The notes below the pieces were generated by a model, which worked only from the letters and a program-made list of their open reading frames with translations, ran no database searches and was not told the DNA's origin. From positions 1 through 64,000 of the forward strand of contig JASHNW010000015.1 of the NCBI GenBank assembly GCA_030041435.1: DNA of 64,000 nt, written 5' to 3'. The position numbers and the translations under genes were made by a program. Positions 28,801 to 38,000 of this stretch are shown here, in pieces. The stretch comes from Acidobacteriaceae bacterium (GTDB lineage Bacteria > Acidobacteriota > Terriglobia > Terriglobales > Acidobacteriaceae). Numbering within the stretch: the first letter of the stretch is position 1; every line of letters starts with the position of its first letter.

Positions 28801-29655
28801 GGTATTCACGAGATAGAACTGCGGATTGTTCGGCTTGCTGCCGGAGAGTTGGCTGTACTTGTTGAAAAAGCTGTTGGCGACGACGTTGTCCGGGCGGTAG
28901 TACTCGTAGACCGAACCGTGATAGTGGTTGGTGCCGCTCCGGGTGACGAGCTCGATCTGCGCGCCCGAGGAGCGGCCCGCTTCCGCAGTGCCGTTGGAGG
29001 TGACGACGCGGAACTCCTCCGTGGAATCGAGCGTGGAACGGAGGATGCCGGTGAAGGCGGTGCCGAAGATCTGGTCGTTGTCGTCGAGCCCGTCGAGGGT
29101 GACGTTGCCCTGGTCGGAGCGGCCGCCGGCCACGGCTCCCTGGCGGCTGTCGGAAACCTCGTTACCGATGTAGAGTACGCCGGGCTCAAGGGTGAGCAGA
29201 GAGATGGGGTTGCGCCCGTCCATGGGCAGGGACTGAATCACGGCGTTGCCCACGGCGTTGCCTTCGGTGGCGTCGGTCTGGTTCAGCTCCTCGGCGGCGG
29301 AGCTGACGTTCACCGTGACGTTGGCGCGGCTGACGGTGAGCGCGAAGTCGAGAGTAGCCGGCTCACTGACCAGCAGCTCGATCGAACTGGTTTCCGCTGC
29401 AAAGCCCTGGGCGGCGATGGCGATGCTGTAGCGGGCCGGCACGACGACCGGAAAGATATAGAAGCCTGAAGAGTTGGAGACGGCATGGTAAGCCGCGCCG
29501 GTGCCCGGACTGGTCAGGGTGACGGTAGCGCCGGGAACGAGCGCCCCGCTGGGATCGCGGATGACGCCGCGCAGGGATGTGGTGGCGTTCTGGCAGAAAG
29601 CGACAGTGGCGGCGGCGAGGATGCAGAGCACCCCGGCCCGCAGAAAACGCTTCAT
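25891..29655 (-). CDS. TonB-dependent receptor, Oar-like, with carboxypeptidase-regulatory domain
   Basis: A 1254-residue outer-membrane protein. It has a signal peptide (MKRFLRAGVLCILAAATVAF), a carboxypeptidase-regulatory-like beta-sandwich at about 25-110 (LRGVIRDPSGALVPGATVTL), a plug domain (LPMDGRNPISLLTLEPGVLY) and a long beta-barrel ending in GLRLDF with the C-terminal Phe expected for BAM insertion. Such Oar/SusC-related receptors are abundant in Acidobacteria and import large substrates using TonB energy, possibly from the TonB-like protein at 5749. The ATG at 29655 is preceded by GGAGGT at five bases, which excludes the longer upstream frame. No SusD-like partner is present. Confidence 0.92.
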   Translation of the reverse strand: MKRFLRAGVLCILAAATVAFCQNATTSLRGVIRDPSGALVPGATVTLTSPGTGAAYHAVSNSSGFYIFPVVVPARYSIAIAAQGFAAETSSIELLVSEPATLDFALTVSRANVTVNVSSAAEELNQTDATEGNAVGNAVIQSLPMDGRNPISLLTLEPGVLYIGNEVSDSRQGAVAGGRSDQGNVTLDGLDDNDQIFGTAFTGILRSTLDSTEEFRVVTSNGTAEAGRSSGAQIELVTRSGTNHYHGSVYEYYRPDNVVANSFFNKYSQLSGSKPNNPQFYLVNTFGGAFGGPIKKDKLFYFGNYEGQRVGTHQVVGATLPTTTFMAGELQYPDTNGNTDLLSAQDVAKLDMPCTTNTFNGQPVCPNGPGANAAVLAYYANIPKVAPISGPPILGDGINTGAYFFTSPAPATLNTSILKLDYSMNSKNRFFVRGNLQKDTTAGAENLPGEPAGSFYDDNTKGLAAGYTWMPASRIVNDLRYGYIRQGFQINGPGQSNFVGLYGITQPIEICDCGTLRHVPVNEITDTLTWTRGDHTFALGGNWRGVTNYFGTDSNSFATASTNPLYANEADLPAPGPANGNAPITNSFYTTSWADSWANLMGVIPELTNIYNYKITSATTGTALPDGAFVTRNYHANEYEGFVQDTWHARSNLNVILGVRYTNLQTPYETNGQQISPTINMDTWFRKRETAALHSQIYEPALTLAPSGKANGRPGYWPKQKDNFAPRVGVAWAPDPNSSFRASFGIFYDHFGEALVNDYDEYGSAGLATAITDPPDVLGFENAPRFTGVHNLPDIPLPASTPTTTFPYTPPPDGFQIYWGIDNVMKTPYSEEFNLSFQHQFPGGFVFEQAYVGRLGRHLLQQIDLAEPVDYVDPKGGGDYFSAARVLSKAVDAAPFNSAGQKVNNNVPAIPYFEDVFPTWKNTDYAGESATQAIFNDAWAPTRYYGGETLGLAILDAFPVVYGYGSATQSTFWTDQFSSLYALSTIGNSSYNALQFTLRHPPYHGLTLDFGYTFSKSLDLESETERGDVFTNGDDGYVDFGIQNTWNPKLNKAVSDFDTHSLFTTDWVYALPVGRGRSVWGGENRFADAFVGGWQWAGLARATSGLPFSMLSQGYPTNYENPGWGIETQPISLKKTFINGAPFVMNQATVNAINNGVFTGVGPIRYPYAGEAGERNFFRGDGYFDIDSSLTKNWNIAELMNLKFSAEAYNITNSNRFDVSPAGLDPQLTEPGLGAYRATLSTYRRMQFGLRLDF

Positions 29656-30068
29656 AGCTGACCTCCAAAAAGTCGTGCGGCGCGCGCTTCGATGATTGAG
29701 CAACGCTTCGGTGACGGTTGACCTGTGGCCTGGCAATGGTCCAGCAGGGCTGTTTTCTATGTTCCTGCGACCGCTCGGCGCCTGGGGTTCACGCGCACGG
29801 AGCTCAGCACAGTCTGCAGCAGCAACTTCCTGAAGCCTCTCGAAAATTGGAGAGACGGCAAGGGGCAGCAATTCGAGATGAAATATCCTAACCGAATCTC
29901 GACTTCCAAAGAAAGAGACGCGGAGCTGCGGAAAAAAAAATTGCCCCTGGCATGGTTGCAAAGGCCGGGGAGCGAAGGGCTTCAGCCGGTTGACGGATCG
30001 GATGCGGGGCGGCGCATCTCACCTTCTATTCACACCGAGGCGGTAGCGCCGGTCATAATCTGACCTCA
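29656..30068. other. Intergenic region between divergent receptor and lipid-kinase genes
   Basis: About 410 bases hold the leader of the leftward receptor gene and the start region of the rightward kinase. A nine-base adenine run lies at 29932-29940. No convincing promoter pair, RNA or coding sequence was found; the open frame at 29725-30063 lacks coding features. Confidence 0.4.
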
Positions 30069-31037
30069 ATGCGCCGCGTGGTTTTGTTCCTGAACCCGAT
30101 TCTGATCCATTCGGCGAAGCGCCGCGCCACGGTGGAGCAAATCGCCGAGCTGCTGAGCGCGCACGGCTGCGATGTGCACCTGCAGGAAACGCTCTCCGCG
30201 CACTCCGCGGGGCAGCAGGCGCGCGATGCTGTGGCGGAGGGGTTCGACACCTTCCTGGTGTGCGGCGGCGACGGCACCGTGTTTCAGGTGATGCAGGGGG
30301 TGGCGGGGTCGGACGCGATGCTGGGCGTGCTGCCGTTCGGGACCGGCAACGTGATCGCGCAGAACCTGCGGCTGCCCAGGAATCCGACGGCGGCGGCGAA
30401 GCTGCTGCTGCACGCCGAGGCGCGGCCGGTGAGCCTGGGCAGGATCCGGCTGAACCCGGTAGGACACCGCAGGATGCAGAGCTGGTATTTCTTCATCGCG
30501 GCGGGGATGGGCGTGCACGCGGCGCTGATGAACCTGGCGCCGACCGGCCAGGGCAAACGGCGCGGGGGGCGGCTGGCGTATTTTGTGGGCGGCCTGAAGG
30601 TGCTGCTGGAGCATCCGGTGCAGACCTTTCAGGCCGACTTCACCTGCGCAGACGGCAGCACGCGCACCGAACAGGTGTGCGAGGCGATCGCGACGCACGT
30701 GCCGGAGATCAACCGATGGAAATCCGGCGGGGACATGTTCGGCTCGACCCTGCAGGTGGCGTGGGTTCCTCCCACGGGGCGGCTGGGCCTGGGGCATGCC
30801 AGCTTTCACGCCCTCACGACGGGCCGGGGCAACGGCCGCAGCGAGGGATGGGGCAAGCTGCCCTATCCGCAATATGTAACCGTGACGAAGATGATTTGCC
30901 GGCCGGTGAATGGCAACCATTACGATCCACCATTGCTGGTGGAGGCCGACGGCGAAGTGCTGGGCGCGCAGTACACGGAGATCGGCATGGCGGAGGCCAC
31001 GCTGCGCCTGCTGTGGCCGAACGGCATGAAGAAATAG
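30069..31037 (+). CDS. Diacylglycerol/sphingosine kinase-family lipid kinase
   Basis: A 322-residue protein of the diacylglycerol kinase catalytic family (YegS/DgkB/LCB5-like). It starts RRVVLFLNPILIHSAKRRAT, has the nucleotide-binding GGDGT at 66-70, then LPFGTGNVIAQNLRLP (the GTxNDFA-like motif), and ends with an LLVEADGEVL strand typical of the beta-sandwich domain. It should phosphorylate a lipid hydroxyl at the cytoplasmic membrane face. The exact lipid is unknown. It appears monocistronic. Confidence 0.88.
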   Translation: MRRVVLFLNPILIHSAKRRATVEQIAELLSAHGCDVHLQETLSAHSAGQQARDAVAEGFDTFLVCGGDGTVFQVMQGVAGSDAMLGVLPFGTGNVIAQNLRLPRNPTAAAKLLLHAEARPVSLGRIRLNPVGHRRMQSWYFFIAAGMGVHAALMNLAPTGQGKRRGGRLAYFVGGLKVLLEHPVQTFQADFTCADGSTRTEQVCEAIATHVPEINRWKSGGDMFGSTLQVAWVPPTGRLGLGHASFHALTTGRGNGRSEGWGKLPYPQYVTVTKMICRPVNGNHYDPPLLVEADGEVLGAQYTEIGMAEATLRLLWPNGMKK

Positions 31038-31357
31038 AAGGCGGATTTCAGCGGCGGATCGTCTTTTTCTTCTTTCCCACTGCGGCCGGCAGCGTCGATC
31101 TTCGCCATCGCCATCCGAAGATGAACGCAACGGGCCGTGTGCCGCCTTGGCCTCCAGCGCCTATTCGGGCAGGCAACCCTTTCGAGATCGGGCCGGCAGG
31201 AATTTTGCAGGCTCGCGCGCGCGCCGCCGGTTGACCAGATAGTAACTACAGGCATCTTACCGAAAGATTCCGCCAGGTCCTCCCGCGCACGAAAGCAGGG
31301 AGCAGCTGGACGGATCAGGTGTTTGAGGAACGGCGAATCTCTTCAAGGGAGTAGTGC
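31038..31357. other. Intergenic region upstream of an outer-membrane barrel gene
   Basis: No gene is seen. A possible promoter for the following gene is TTGACC (31231-31236), 17 bases, then ATCTTA (31254-31259), which is a weak match to the -10 consensus and would give a leader of about 95 bases. Confidence 0.3.
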
Positions 31358-31999
31358 ATGAAACGAATTGGATTCTTTGCCTCGATCGTGGGGCTGGGCC
31401 TGTTTGCATCCATGCCTTCGCTGGCGGCGGCCCAGGCCACGCCACCGGCGGCGTCGGGCGCACTGAACCACGCGGAGGTAGGCGTCTACGGCGACTATCT
31501 GCGCTACGAGCCAAACACTTCGCAGATCGACTTCGTGGGAGTGGGCGGGCGGCTGGGCATCAATATGTCGCCGCATCTGGCGCTGGAGGGCGAGATCAAC
31601 TACGACTTTGCCCGAAACTACACCAACACGTACACCACGGGCACCAGCAGCACCACAACGACGACCTTCGTGACCACGCGCCTGCGGCCGCTGACGGGGT
31701 TGTTCGGGCCCAAACTGCAGTTCGGGACCAGCGGGCCGCTGCGGGCGTTTGTGACCGGCAAGCTGGGGTTCATCAACTTTACCGAGAGCAACCCGAACAA
31801 CGTATCCACCGGCACGTTCAGCAGCGCGGTGAGCGGCGTGGGCGGACCGGGAACGCACCTGGCGTTTTATCCGGGCGGCGGACTCGAGGCGTTTGCCGGG
31901 CCGTTCGGGCTGCGCGCGGAAGTGGGCGACGAAATCTACCTGGACAACGGAACGTACAACAATCTGCGCGTGACGTTCGGTCCGACGCTCCGGTTCTGA
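31358..31999 (+). CDS. Outer-membrane beta-barrel protein, OmpA/OprF-barrel-like
   Basis: This 213-residue protein has a clear signal peptide (MKRIGFFASIVGLGLFASMP, cleavage after AAAQA) and about eight amphipathic strands (for example EVGVYGDYLRYEP, HLALEGEINYDFAR, RAFVTGKLGFINF). The terminal strand LRVTFGPTLRF ends in Phe, the BAM recognition signal. A Thr/Ser-rich loop (TTGTSSTTTTTFV) is present. It is probably a small porin-like or structural barrel. The ribosome binding site AAGGGAG is upstream. No specific function is recognised. Confidence 0.8.
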   Translation: MKRIGFFASIVGLGLFASMPSLAAAQATPPAASGALNHAEVGVYGDYLRYEPNTSQIDFVGVGGRLGINMSPHLALEGEINYDFARNYTNTYTTGTSSTTTTTFVTTRLRPLTGLFGPKLQFGTSGPLRAFVTGKLGFINFTESNPNNVSTGTFSSAVSGVGGPGTHLAFYPGGGLEAFAGPFGLRAEVGDEIYLDNGTYNNLRVTFGPTLRF

Positions 32000-32033
32000 C
32001 CATGCGGCGGGCAGGAATGCGGCGGCTTTTCAG

Positions 32034-32073
32034 CGCGGCCGGCGGGGCTGGTGGTCTCGCCTCGCCGGCCGCG
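32034..32073. terminator. Strong GC hairpin between convergent genes
   Basis: CGCGGCCGGCG (32034-32044) pairs perfectly with CGCCGGCCGCG (32063-32073), and further GC pairs lie inside. There is no clear T-run, so termination is inferred from position between the convergent barrel and methyltransferase genes. Confidence 0.5.
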
Positions 32074-32111
32074 TTCCGTGGGTAACTTGCAGGGTCGCTC
32101 GCCGGTGCGGG

Positions 32112-33185
32112 CTACGGCCGAGCTTCGTAAACGATGTTGAACGGCGTTTCGGCGGCGCGCCGGAAGCGTTTGAATCCGGCCGTGGTCACCACATCGCGAA
32201 TGCGGTTCTCTCCAGCCTGCGCGCCCAGGCAGAGCCCCACTTCCTGGGAGCGGGAGCAGGGCGTGCAGAGCAGCGTGGAGAAGGAATAGTAGACGCGGCC
32301 TACGGGGTTCAGATTGTCCTTGAGCTGATCGTGGGCGAAAGGCTCGACAATCATCCACGTGCCGTCCGGGGCCAGCGACTCGCGGACGTGCGCGGCCGCT
32401 CCGACGGGATCGCCCATATCGTGGAGGCAGTCGAAGACGGCGACAAAGTCGTAGTTTTTTCCGGGAAATTCCCCGGCTTTGGAGACGGCAAAGCTCACGC
32501 GATCGGCGAGCCCGTCGCGCTGGGCGCCGGCCGCCGCCGCCGCAATCGACTTGTCGTGGTAATCGAAGCCGTGAAATCGGGAGTTTGGGAAGGCTTTGGC
32601 CATCAGGAGCGTCGACGCGCCCTTGCCGCAGCCGACGTCGGCCACTTTGCCGCCCGCCTCCAGCTTCTCCCTCACTCCGTGCAGAGCCGGAATCCATGAA
32701 CTGACGAGGTTGGCGGCATAGCCTGGGCGAAAGAATTTCTCGCACCCGTGGAAGACGCCGTCGTCATGCTCATGCCAACCCATTCCGGCTCCGCTGCGGA
32801 AGGACTCGGCGATCCGGGGAACGGAGGCGAGCGAGCCCAGGGCGAGTTCAAAAGCTCCCGGCAAATACGCGGGACTGTCTTCGTTGGCGAGGGCGAAGGC
32901 CTGTTCCTCGCTCAGGCTGAATTTGTGGGTCGTTTCGTTGTAGGTGACGTACCCGCCCGCGGCCTGCGAGGCCAGCCACTCGCGTAGGTAGCGCTCATCG
33001 GTCTGGGTTTTGGCGGCCAGTTCCGCCGAGCTCATCGGCCCGGCGGCCAGCGCTTTGTACAATCCCAGTTTTTCCCCGATGACGACCATCCCGGCATGCA
33101 CGGCGGCGCCTAGATCGGTCACAAAACGGCCGATAAAGGCGTTCAGTTTGTCCATGTCGAGGACGGGCATTGCCGCTGTTGTCAT
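32112..33185 (-). CDS. Class I SAM-dependent methyltransferase with winged-helix N-domain
   Basis: A 357-residue protein related to the Rv2258c-type methyltransferases. The N-terminal dimerisation/winged-helix region (about 10-100: FIGRFVTDLGAAVHAGMVVI, then SSAELAAKTQTDERYLREWL) is followed by a Rossmann-like domain with motif I VADVGCGKGAS, acidic motif II GFDYHDKS and DFVAVFDCLHDM. It should methylate a small molecule. The ATG at 33185 has AGGAG seven bases upstream; the open frame continues upstream but lacks family similarity. The substrate is unknown. Confidence 0.85.
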   Translation of the reverse strand: MTTAAMPVLDMDKLNAFIGRFVTDLGAAVHAGMVVIGEKLGLYKALAAGPMSSAELAAKTQTDERYLREWLASQAAGGYVTYNETTHKFSLSEEQAFALANEDSPAYLPGAFELALGSLASVPRIAESFRSGAGMGWHEHDDGVFHGCEKFFRPGYAANLVSSWIPALHGVREKLEAGGKVADVGCGKGASTLLMAKAFPNSRFHGFDYHDKSIAAAAAGAQRDGLADRVSFAVSKAGEFPGKNYDFVAVFDCLHDMGDPVGAAAHVRESLAPDGTWMIVEPFAHDQLKDNLNPVGRVYYSFSTLLCTPCSRSQEVGLCLGAQAGENRIRDVVTTAGFKRFRRAAETPFNIVYEARP

Positions 33186-33359
33186 GCGCTTCTCCTGCTG
33201 GTGGAGGGCATAGTGAACCCCGGCAGCACCGGGGCTCAATAGCGCGGCCCTGTCGAATTTCTTAATTCTTCTGTTCCCGCAAGCGGCTGGCAGCACGGGG
33301 CTTATCGCAGGAGGCAGGAATTGCTCTAGAATGCAGCCATTCTCCAAGGGGGTAGAGCC

Positions 33360-35345
33360 TTGGGGCCGGAAGCCGCCAAACCCCTGCAGACGATCCGGTT
33401 CGGCAAGGAATTCGAACTCGATCCGGGACTCTTCGAGCTGCGCCGCTCAGGCCGCGCGGTCAAGCTGGAACGCGTGCCGATGGAAGTGTTGCTGCTGCTG
33501 GTGAACGAACGGGGCCGGGTGGTCAGCCGCCAGGAAATCGCCGATGCGGTGTGGGGCGAGGGCATTTCCCTGGACACCGACAACAGCATCAACGGCGCGA
33601 TCCGGAAGATCCGCCAGGCGCTGAAAGACGACCCGGAGCGCCCCCGCTGCATCCAGACGATAACCGGGCGCGGGTATCGATTCATTGCGCCGGTCGCCAC
33701 GCAGGAAGCTGAGGGCGAAGAGCCCGCCGGGGCTGAGCCGCCGGCGATGGCAGCGCCGGGCGAGGAGTCCGTCGAGGCGCCGATGCAGCCCGAACTGCAG
33801 GCAGCAGCAGTGCGGGCGCCGGCCGCAGAATCTCCGGCCCGTGCGTCGCGTCGCTGGCGGCTCGTTCTGGTTGCCGCCGCCGTGGTGGCGATCGCTGCTG
33901 TGAGCCTCGTGGTGTGGTGGCGCCGGTCAGAGGCCCGCATCGCCTCGGAGCGGACGGTGCGGCTGGCGGTGCTGCCCTTCCAGAACCTGACCGGCGACCC
34001 CGGCCAGGATTACCTCAGCGACGGATTCACGGAAGAGCTGATCACGCAGCTGGGCAGCCTCGATCCCCAGCGCCTGGCGGTGATCGCCCGGACGTCGGTG
34101 ATGTACTACAAGGGCGCGCGGACGCCGCTGCGGCGGATCGCCCAGGACCTGGGCGTCCAGTATGTGCTGGAGGGCAGCGTGCGGCGCGACGCCGAGAGAG
34201 TGCGCATCACGGCGCAGCTGATCCAGGTGCGCGACCAGACGCACCTGTGGGCTCAGGAATACGACCGCTCGCCGGAGGATATGCTGGCCATCCAGAGCGA
34301 AATCGCCCGGGAGATCGCCGGCGAGATCCAGCTGGCGCTGGACAAGCGCGCGACCGGCAGCCGGGCGGAACAGGCCGCGCTGTCGCCGCAGGAATACGAA
34401 GCCTGGGACGCTTATCTGAGAGGGCGCTACCTGTGGAGCAAACGCAGCGAGGACGGGCTCGAGGGAGGTGTGGACTGGTTCCGGAAGGCGATCGCCAAAG
34501 ACCCGAACTTCGCGCCCGCGTGGGCGGGGCTGGCGGACTCGTGGACGATCATGAGCAGCTACGGCTACGTGCCTGCCAGCGTCTACATGCCGCAGGCGCG
34601 GGAGGCCGCGCTCAAGGCGCTGCAACTGGACGGCTCGCTGGCGGAGGCGCACGCGTCGCTGGCGCTGATTGCCGAGAACTACGACTGGGACTGGCAGACG
34701 GCCGAGAAGGAATATCGCCGCGCCATCCAGCTGAACGGGAACTACGCGACCGGACACCAGTGGTTTGCGGAGTGCCTGGCCTTCGAGGGACGCTTCGACG
34801 ACGCGCTGGCGGAGAGCGAACGAGCGCGCTCGCTCGATCCGTTGTCGACGATTATTGCCGCCGACAATGGTGCAATTTACTACTTTGCGCGCCAGTACGA
34901 CCGCGCTGCAGCCCGCTTCCAGAGCGTCCTCGATGTGGATCCGGCGAACGGGCGCGCCCATCTGATCATCGACGTTTATGTGCAGCAGGGCCGGTACGCG
35001 GAGGCGCTGGCGGCGATCCAGCAGTGGCGCCGCCAGGGCGACGGCCCCTGGATCTGGGCGAAGGAGGCTCTGGTGTACGGGCGGTCGGGCGATATGGCGC
35101 GGGCCAGGCAGGCGCTCGAGAAGGTCAGGAAGGCGCATCGGAGCATGGGTCTGGATCCCGATCCGCTGCTCGACGTTGCCTACGCCGGGGTGGACGACCG
35201 GGAAGAGCGGCTGGCGACGCTGGAAGACGCATTTCGACGGCGCAGCAACCTGCCCACGGCGCTGAAAGTCGACCCGCTGTACGATCCTCTGCGCGGCGAT
35301 CCGCGCTTCGCGGCCATGCTGCACCGGGCCGGGCTGGATCGATAG
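33360..35345 (+). CDS. CadC-like winged-helix regulator fused to TolB-like and TPR domains
   Basis: This 661-residue one-component membrane regulator has an OmpR/CadC-type winged helix at about 12-112 (MEVLLLLVNERGRVVSRQEI and NGAIRKIRQALKDDPERPR), an acidic Pro/Ala linker and a membrane helix at about 168-187. A TolB-like domain follows (LAVLPFQNLTGDPGQDYLSD), then TPR repeats to the end. Proteins of this design are numerous in Acidobacteria and convert an extracytoplasmic signal into DNA binding. It starts with TTG at 33360-33362, eight bases after AAGGGGG; no other start upstream fits. The target genes are unknown. Confidence 0.85.
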   Translation: MGPEAAKPLQTIRFGKEFELDPGLFELRRSGRAVKLERVPMEVLLLLVNERGRVVSRQEIADAVWGEGISLDTDNSINGAIRKIRQALKDDPERPRCIQTITGRGYRFIAPVATQEAEGEEPAGAEPPAMAAPGEESVEAPMQPELQAAAVRAPAAESPARASRRWRLVLVAAAVVAIAAVSLVVWWRRSEARIASERTVRLAVLPFQNLTGDPGQDYLSDGFTEELITQLGSLDPQRLAVIARTSVMYYKGARTPLRRIAQDLGVQYVLEGSVRRDAERVRITAQLIQVRDQTHLWAQEYDRSPEDMLAIQSEIAREIAGEIQLALDKRATGSRAEQAALSPQEYEAWDAYLRGRYLWSKRSEDGLEGGVDWFRKAIAKDPNFAPAWAGLADSWTIMSSYGYVPASVYMPQAREAALKALQLDGSLAEAHASLALIAENYDWDWQTAEKEYRRAIQLNGNYATGHQWFAECLAFEGRFDDALAESERARSLDPLSTIIAADNGAIYYFARQYDRAAARFQSVLDVDPANGRAHLIIDVYVQQGRYAEALAAIQQWRRQGDGPWIWAKEALVYGRSGDMARARQALEKVRKAHRSMGLDPDPLLDVAYAGVDDREERLATLEDAFRRRSNLPTALKVDPLYDPLRGDPRFAAMLHRAGLDR

Positions 35346-35349
35346 AGCG

Positions 35350-37998
35350 CTACTCGGTGCGCAGGGCGCGCAGCGGATCGATGCTGGCGGCGCGCGCGGC
35401 GGGCACGGCGCTGGCGGCCAGCGCCACGGCTGCAACGCCGGCGACTCCCAGCAGATAGCTCAGCGCATCCAGGGGCTGAACGCCATAGAGCGACGAGGTG
35501 AGCCCGCGCCCTGCCAGCATGGCGAGGGGCACGCCCACCGCTACGCCCACAGCCGTCAGCCACAGACTGTCGCGCAGGATCATCCACACCACCTGCCCGC
35601 GCCGCGCGCCTACGGCCATGCGGACACCGATCTCGGCGGTGCGCAGATTCACCCGATAAGCGAGCGTTCCATAGAGCCCGGTGGCCACCAGCACAACCGC
35701 CAGCAGGCCGAAGAATTCCGCGAGGCGCGCGAAGAGAATCTGCTGCGAGATGGTCTGCTCAAACTGCGTCCGCTGCAGCGTTGGGCGGATGAGCGGGGCA
35801 TTGGGATCCATCTGTGCGACCACCTTGCGCACCGTCGGCAGAATCGCCAAAGCATCGTCGCGGACGCGCATCTCCACATTCATTCCGCCTTCGCCGGGGG
35901 CCTGCGCGTAGTCCCACCAGGCCATGGGGATGGGCGCTTCATCCATGCTGCGGTACTTGTGATTTTGCACCACGCCGACGATGGTGAGGCCGTTGACCTG
36001 ATGCCCCAGCGGATTCTGGTTGGGCAGGAAGGTTTTAGCAAAGAGCTCGCTGACAATGGCGACTTTCTGCGAGCCGGCGTTATCGGCGTCGGTAAATTCG
36101 CGGCCGAGAAGAACGGGAACCTGCAGGGTGTGGAAGAAATCGGGCCCAATATCGTTCTCGCGGACCAGGTTCTCTGCGCCCGCCGGCAGGACGGGGTCGT
36201 GGCCGTCCACCATGACATTCGAATTGTTGGACCACCAGGAACCGATGCGTTCCTGCATGACGGCTGCGGATTCGACGCCGGGCAGCAGGCGCAGGCGGCG
36301 CTGCAATTCCTGGTAGAAGCGCACCAGCGCAGGCTCCGAGTGCAGGCTTTGCGGATTGAGCCCGAAGACGACCAGGCCGTCGGTATTCATGCCCAGCGGA
36401 ATGTTCTCGAGATTGCGCAGGGAGCGCGTCAGCAGCGCGGCGCCCACCAGGAGCACGACGCAGAGGGCCATCTGCAGCGAAACGATGGCTTTGCCGAAGC
36501 GGGTTTTGCCGGCATCGGTGCGGGCCGCGGCGGCCGAGGTGCGCAGGGAGAGCTCGGCTCCGCCCGCGGTGGCCGCGCGCAGCGGAGCCAGACCGAAGAG
36601 CAGCGCCGCGAGGGCCAGAACCGCCAGAGCGAAGAGCAGGACGGTGCGATCCGGGGCAAGGCTGGATTCGATCAGGGCCCAGCGGGCCAGCGTGCGCGTT
36701 GCTCCCAAAGCGAAACACCAGGCGAGGGCGCCGCCGGCGGCCACCAGCAGCAGGCTTTCGGTCAGCAGCTGGCGCAGGAGTTTCACGCGGCCCGCGCCGA
36801 GGGCGAGACGCAGAGAGAATTCCGTTTGCCGGGCTGCGTTCCGCGCCACCAGCAGCATCGCCACGTTGGTGAGCGCAATCACCAGCACCAGGGCCACCAG
36901 GGCCATCAGCGCGTGCAGCGGTTTGCCGTACTGCTCTTCAAAGCCGGGAAAGTCTCGGGCGTCTGCAAAGCTGAGCACGGGTATGCGCTCGTGCGGCATG
37001 GGGGCGCCGAGACCCACATACGCGGCGCGCTGGAACAGCGGCTGGACGCTGGCCAGAGCCTGCGCACGGGTGCGCCCCGGCGCGATGCGCGCGATCAGCT
37101 GCAGGCACCACCAGGTCGGGTCCTGCTGGTACAGCTTGCCGTTTTCCGGCGGATTGCCGAGGACGTTGAACTCGACGCGATTCTGCAGCGGGATCCAGAA
37201 GTCCATGGAACGGCCGGCTTCCGTTCCTTCAAAGCCGGGCCCCGCGACGCCCACGATCGTGAATGGCACGCCCTTGATGAACATAGTCGTGCCCAGCACG
37301 TCGGGTGAACGCGAGAAGCGCCGCGTCCAGTAGTTGTAGCTGAGGACCGCGGTTTGCGTGTGATCCTGTTCGTCCTGGGCGGTGAAACCGCGTCCGCGCG
37401 CCAGCGGCACGCCCAGGCCGCTGAAGAAATTGCCGCTCACCATGTCGCCTTCGGCGGTTTCCGGTTCCGCGTCGATGCGGACGCCCACCTTATCGGAGGA
37501 GAGGTCGCCGGTCGCGATCACCTGGCTGAGCGCATCGCCGCGGTGGCGCAGCGCGTCGTAGACGGGCCAGGAGAACGTCGCGTTGGAATCGATCGTGCCG
37601 GTGTTGTTGGGCGAGCGCGAGGTCCGCAGCAGGACAACGCGCTGCGGATCGGAAACCGGCAGCGATCGCAGCAGGACGGCATCCATCACGCTGAAGACCG
37701 CCGTATTCGCGCCGACGCCGAGGGCCAGGGTCAGGATCGCGGCCGCGGCGAAGCCCGGGCTCTGGCGGAGCCCGCGCAGGCCGAAGCGCAGATCGCGCAA
37801 CAGCCGGTCCAGGCCGATCCAGCGGCCGCTCGTGTAGAAGCGCTCCTGCGCGGCGCGGACGTTGCCGAATGCGCGGCGAGCTTTCCAGCGCGCCTCCTCC
37901 TCGTTCAGGCCCTCCTGGCGCAGATCGTCGGCTTCCAGTTCCAGATGAGTCCGGATCTCTTCGGCAAAGTCGTCTTCGCTGCGTTTGCGCCGGAACAT
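35350..37998 (-). CDS. ADOP-type permease with N-terminal prefix domain
   Basis: An 882-residue MacB-like duplicated permease. Unlike the other two copies in the window it carries a cytoplasmic prefix of about 75 residues (EEIRTHLELEADDLRQEGLN, then EEARWKARRAFGN) before the usual DLRFGLRGLRQSPGFAAAAI entry to helix 1. It ends RAASIDPLRALRTE. The prefix is characteristic of ADOPs whose gene follows a PadR regulator, as here: padR ends two bases upstream and the GGAGGT ribosome binding site lies inside padR. No ATPase gene is adjacent. Substrate and energy source are unknown. Confidence 0.9.
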   Translation of the reverse strand: MFRRKRSEDDFAEEIRTHLELEADDLRQEGLNEEEARWKARRAFGNVRAAQERFYTSGRWIGLDRLLRDLRFGLRGLRQSPGFAAAAILTLALGVGANTAVFSVMDAVLLRSLPVSDPQRVVLLRTSRSPNNTGTIDSNATFSWPVYDALRHRGDALSQVIATGDLSSDKVGVRIDAEPETAEGDMVSGNFFSGLGVPLARGRGFTAQDEQDHTQTAVLSYNYWTRRFSRSPDVLGTTMFIKGVPFTIVGVAGPGFEGTEAGRSMDFWIPLQNRVEFNVLGNPPENGKLYQQDPTWWCLQLIARIAPGRTRAQALASVQPLFQRAAYVGLGAPMPHERIPVLSFADARDFPGFEEQYGKPLHALMALVALVLVIALTNVAMLLVARNAARQTEFSLRLALGAGRVKLLRQLLTESLLLVAAGGALAWCFALGATRTLARWALIESSLAPDRTVLLFALAVLALAALLFGLAPLRAATAGGAELSLRTSAAAARTDAGKTRFGKAIVSLQMALCVVLLVGAALLTRSLRNLENIPLGMNTDGLVVFGLNPQSLHSEPALVRFYQELQRRLRLLPGVESAAVMQERIGSWWSNNSNVMVDGHDPVLPAGAENLVRENDIGPDFFHTLQVPVLLGREFTDADNAGSQKVAIVSELFAKTFLPNQNPLGHQVNGLTIVGVVQNHKYRSMDEAPIPMAWWDYAQAPGEGGMNVEMRVRDDALAILPTVRKVVAQMDPNAPLIRPTLQRTQFEQTISQQILFARLAEFFGLLAVVLVATGLYGTLAYRVNLRTAEIGVRMAVGARRGQVVWMILRDSLWLTAVGVAVGVPLAMLAGRGLTSSLYGVQPLDALSYLLGVAGVAAVALAASAVPAARAASIDPLRALRTE

Positions 37999-38000
37999 GC

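Noticed and set aside
29725-30063. 112-codon frame upstream of the lipid kinase
   Set aside because: No motif, no ribosome binding site, and it covers the leader of the opposite-strand receptor gene.
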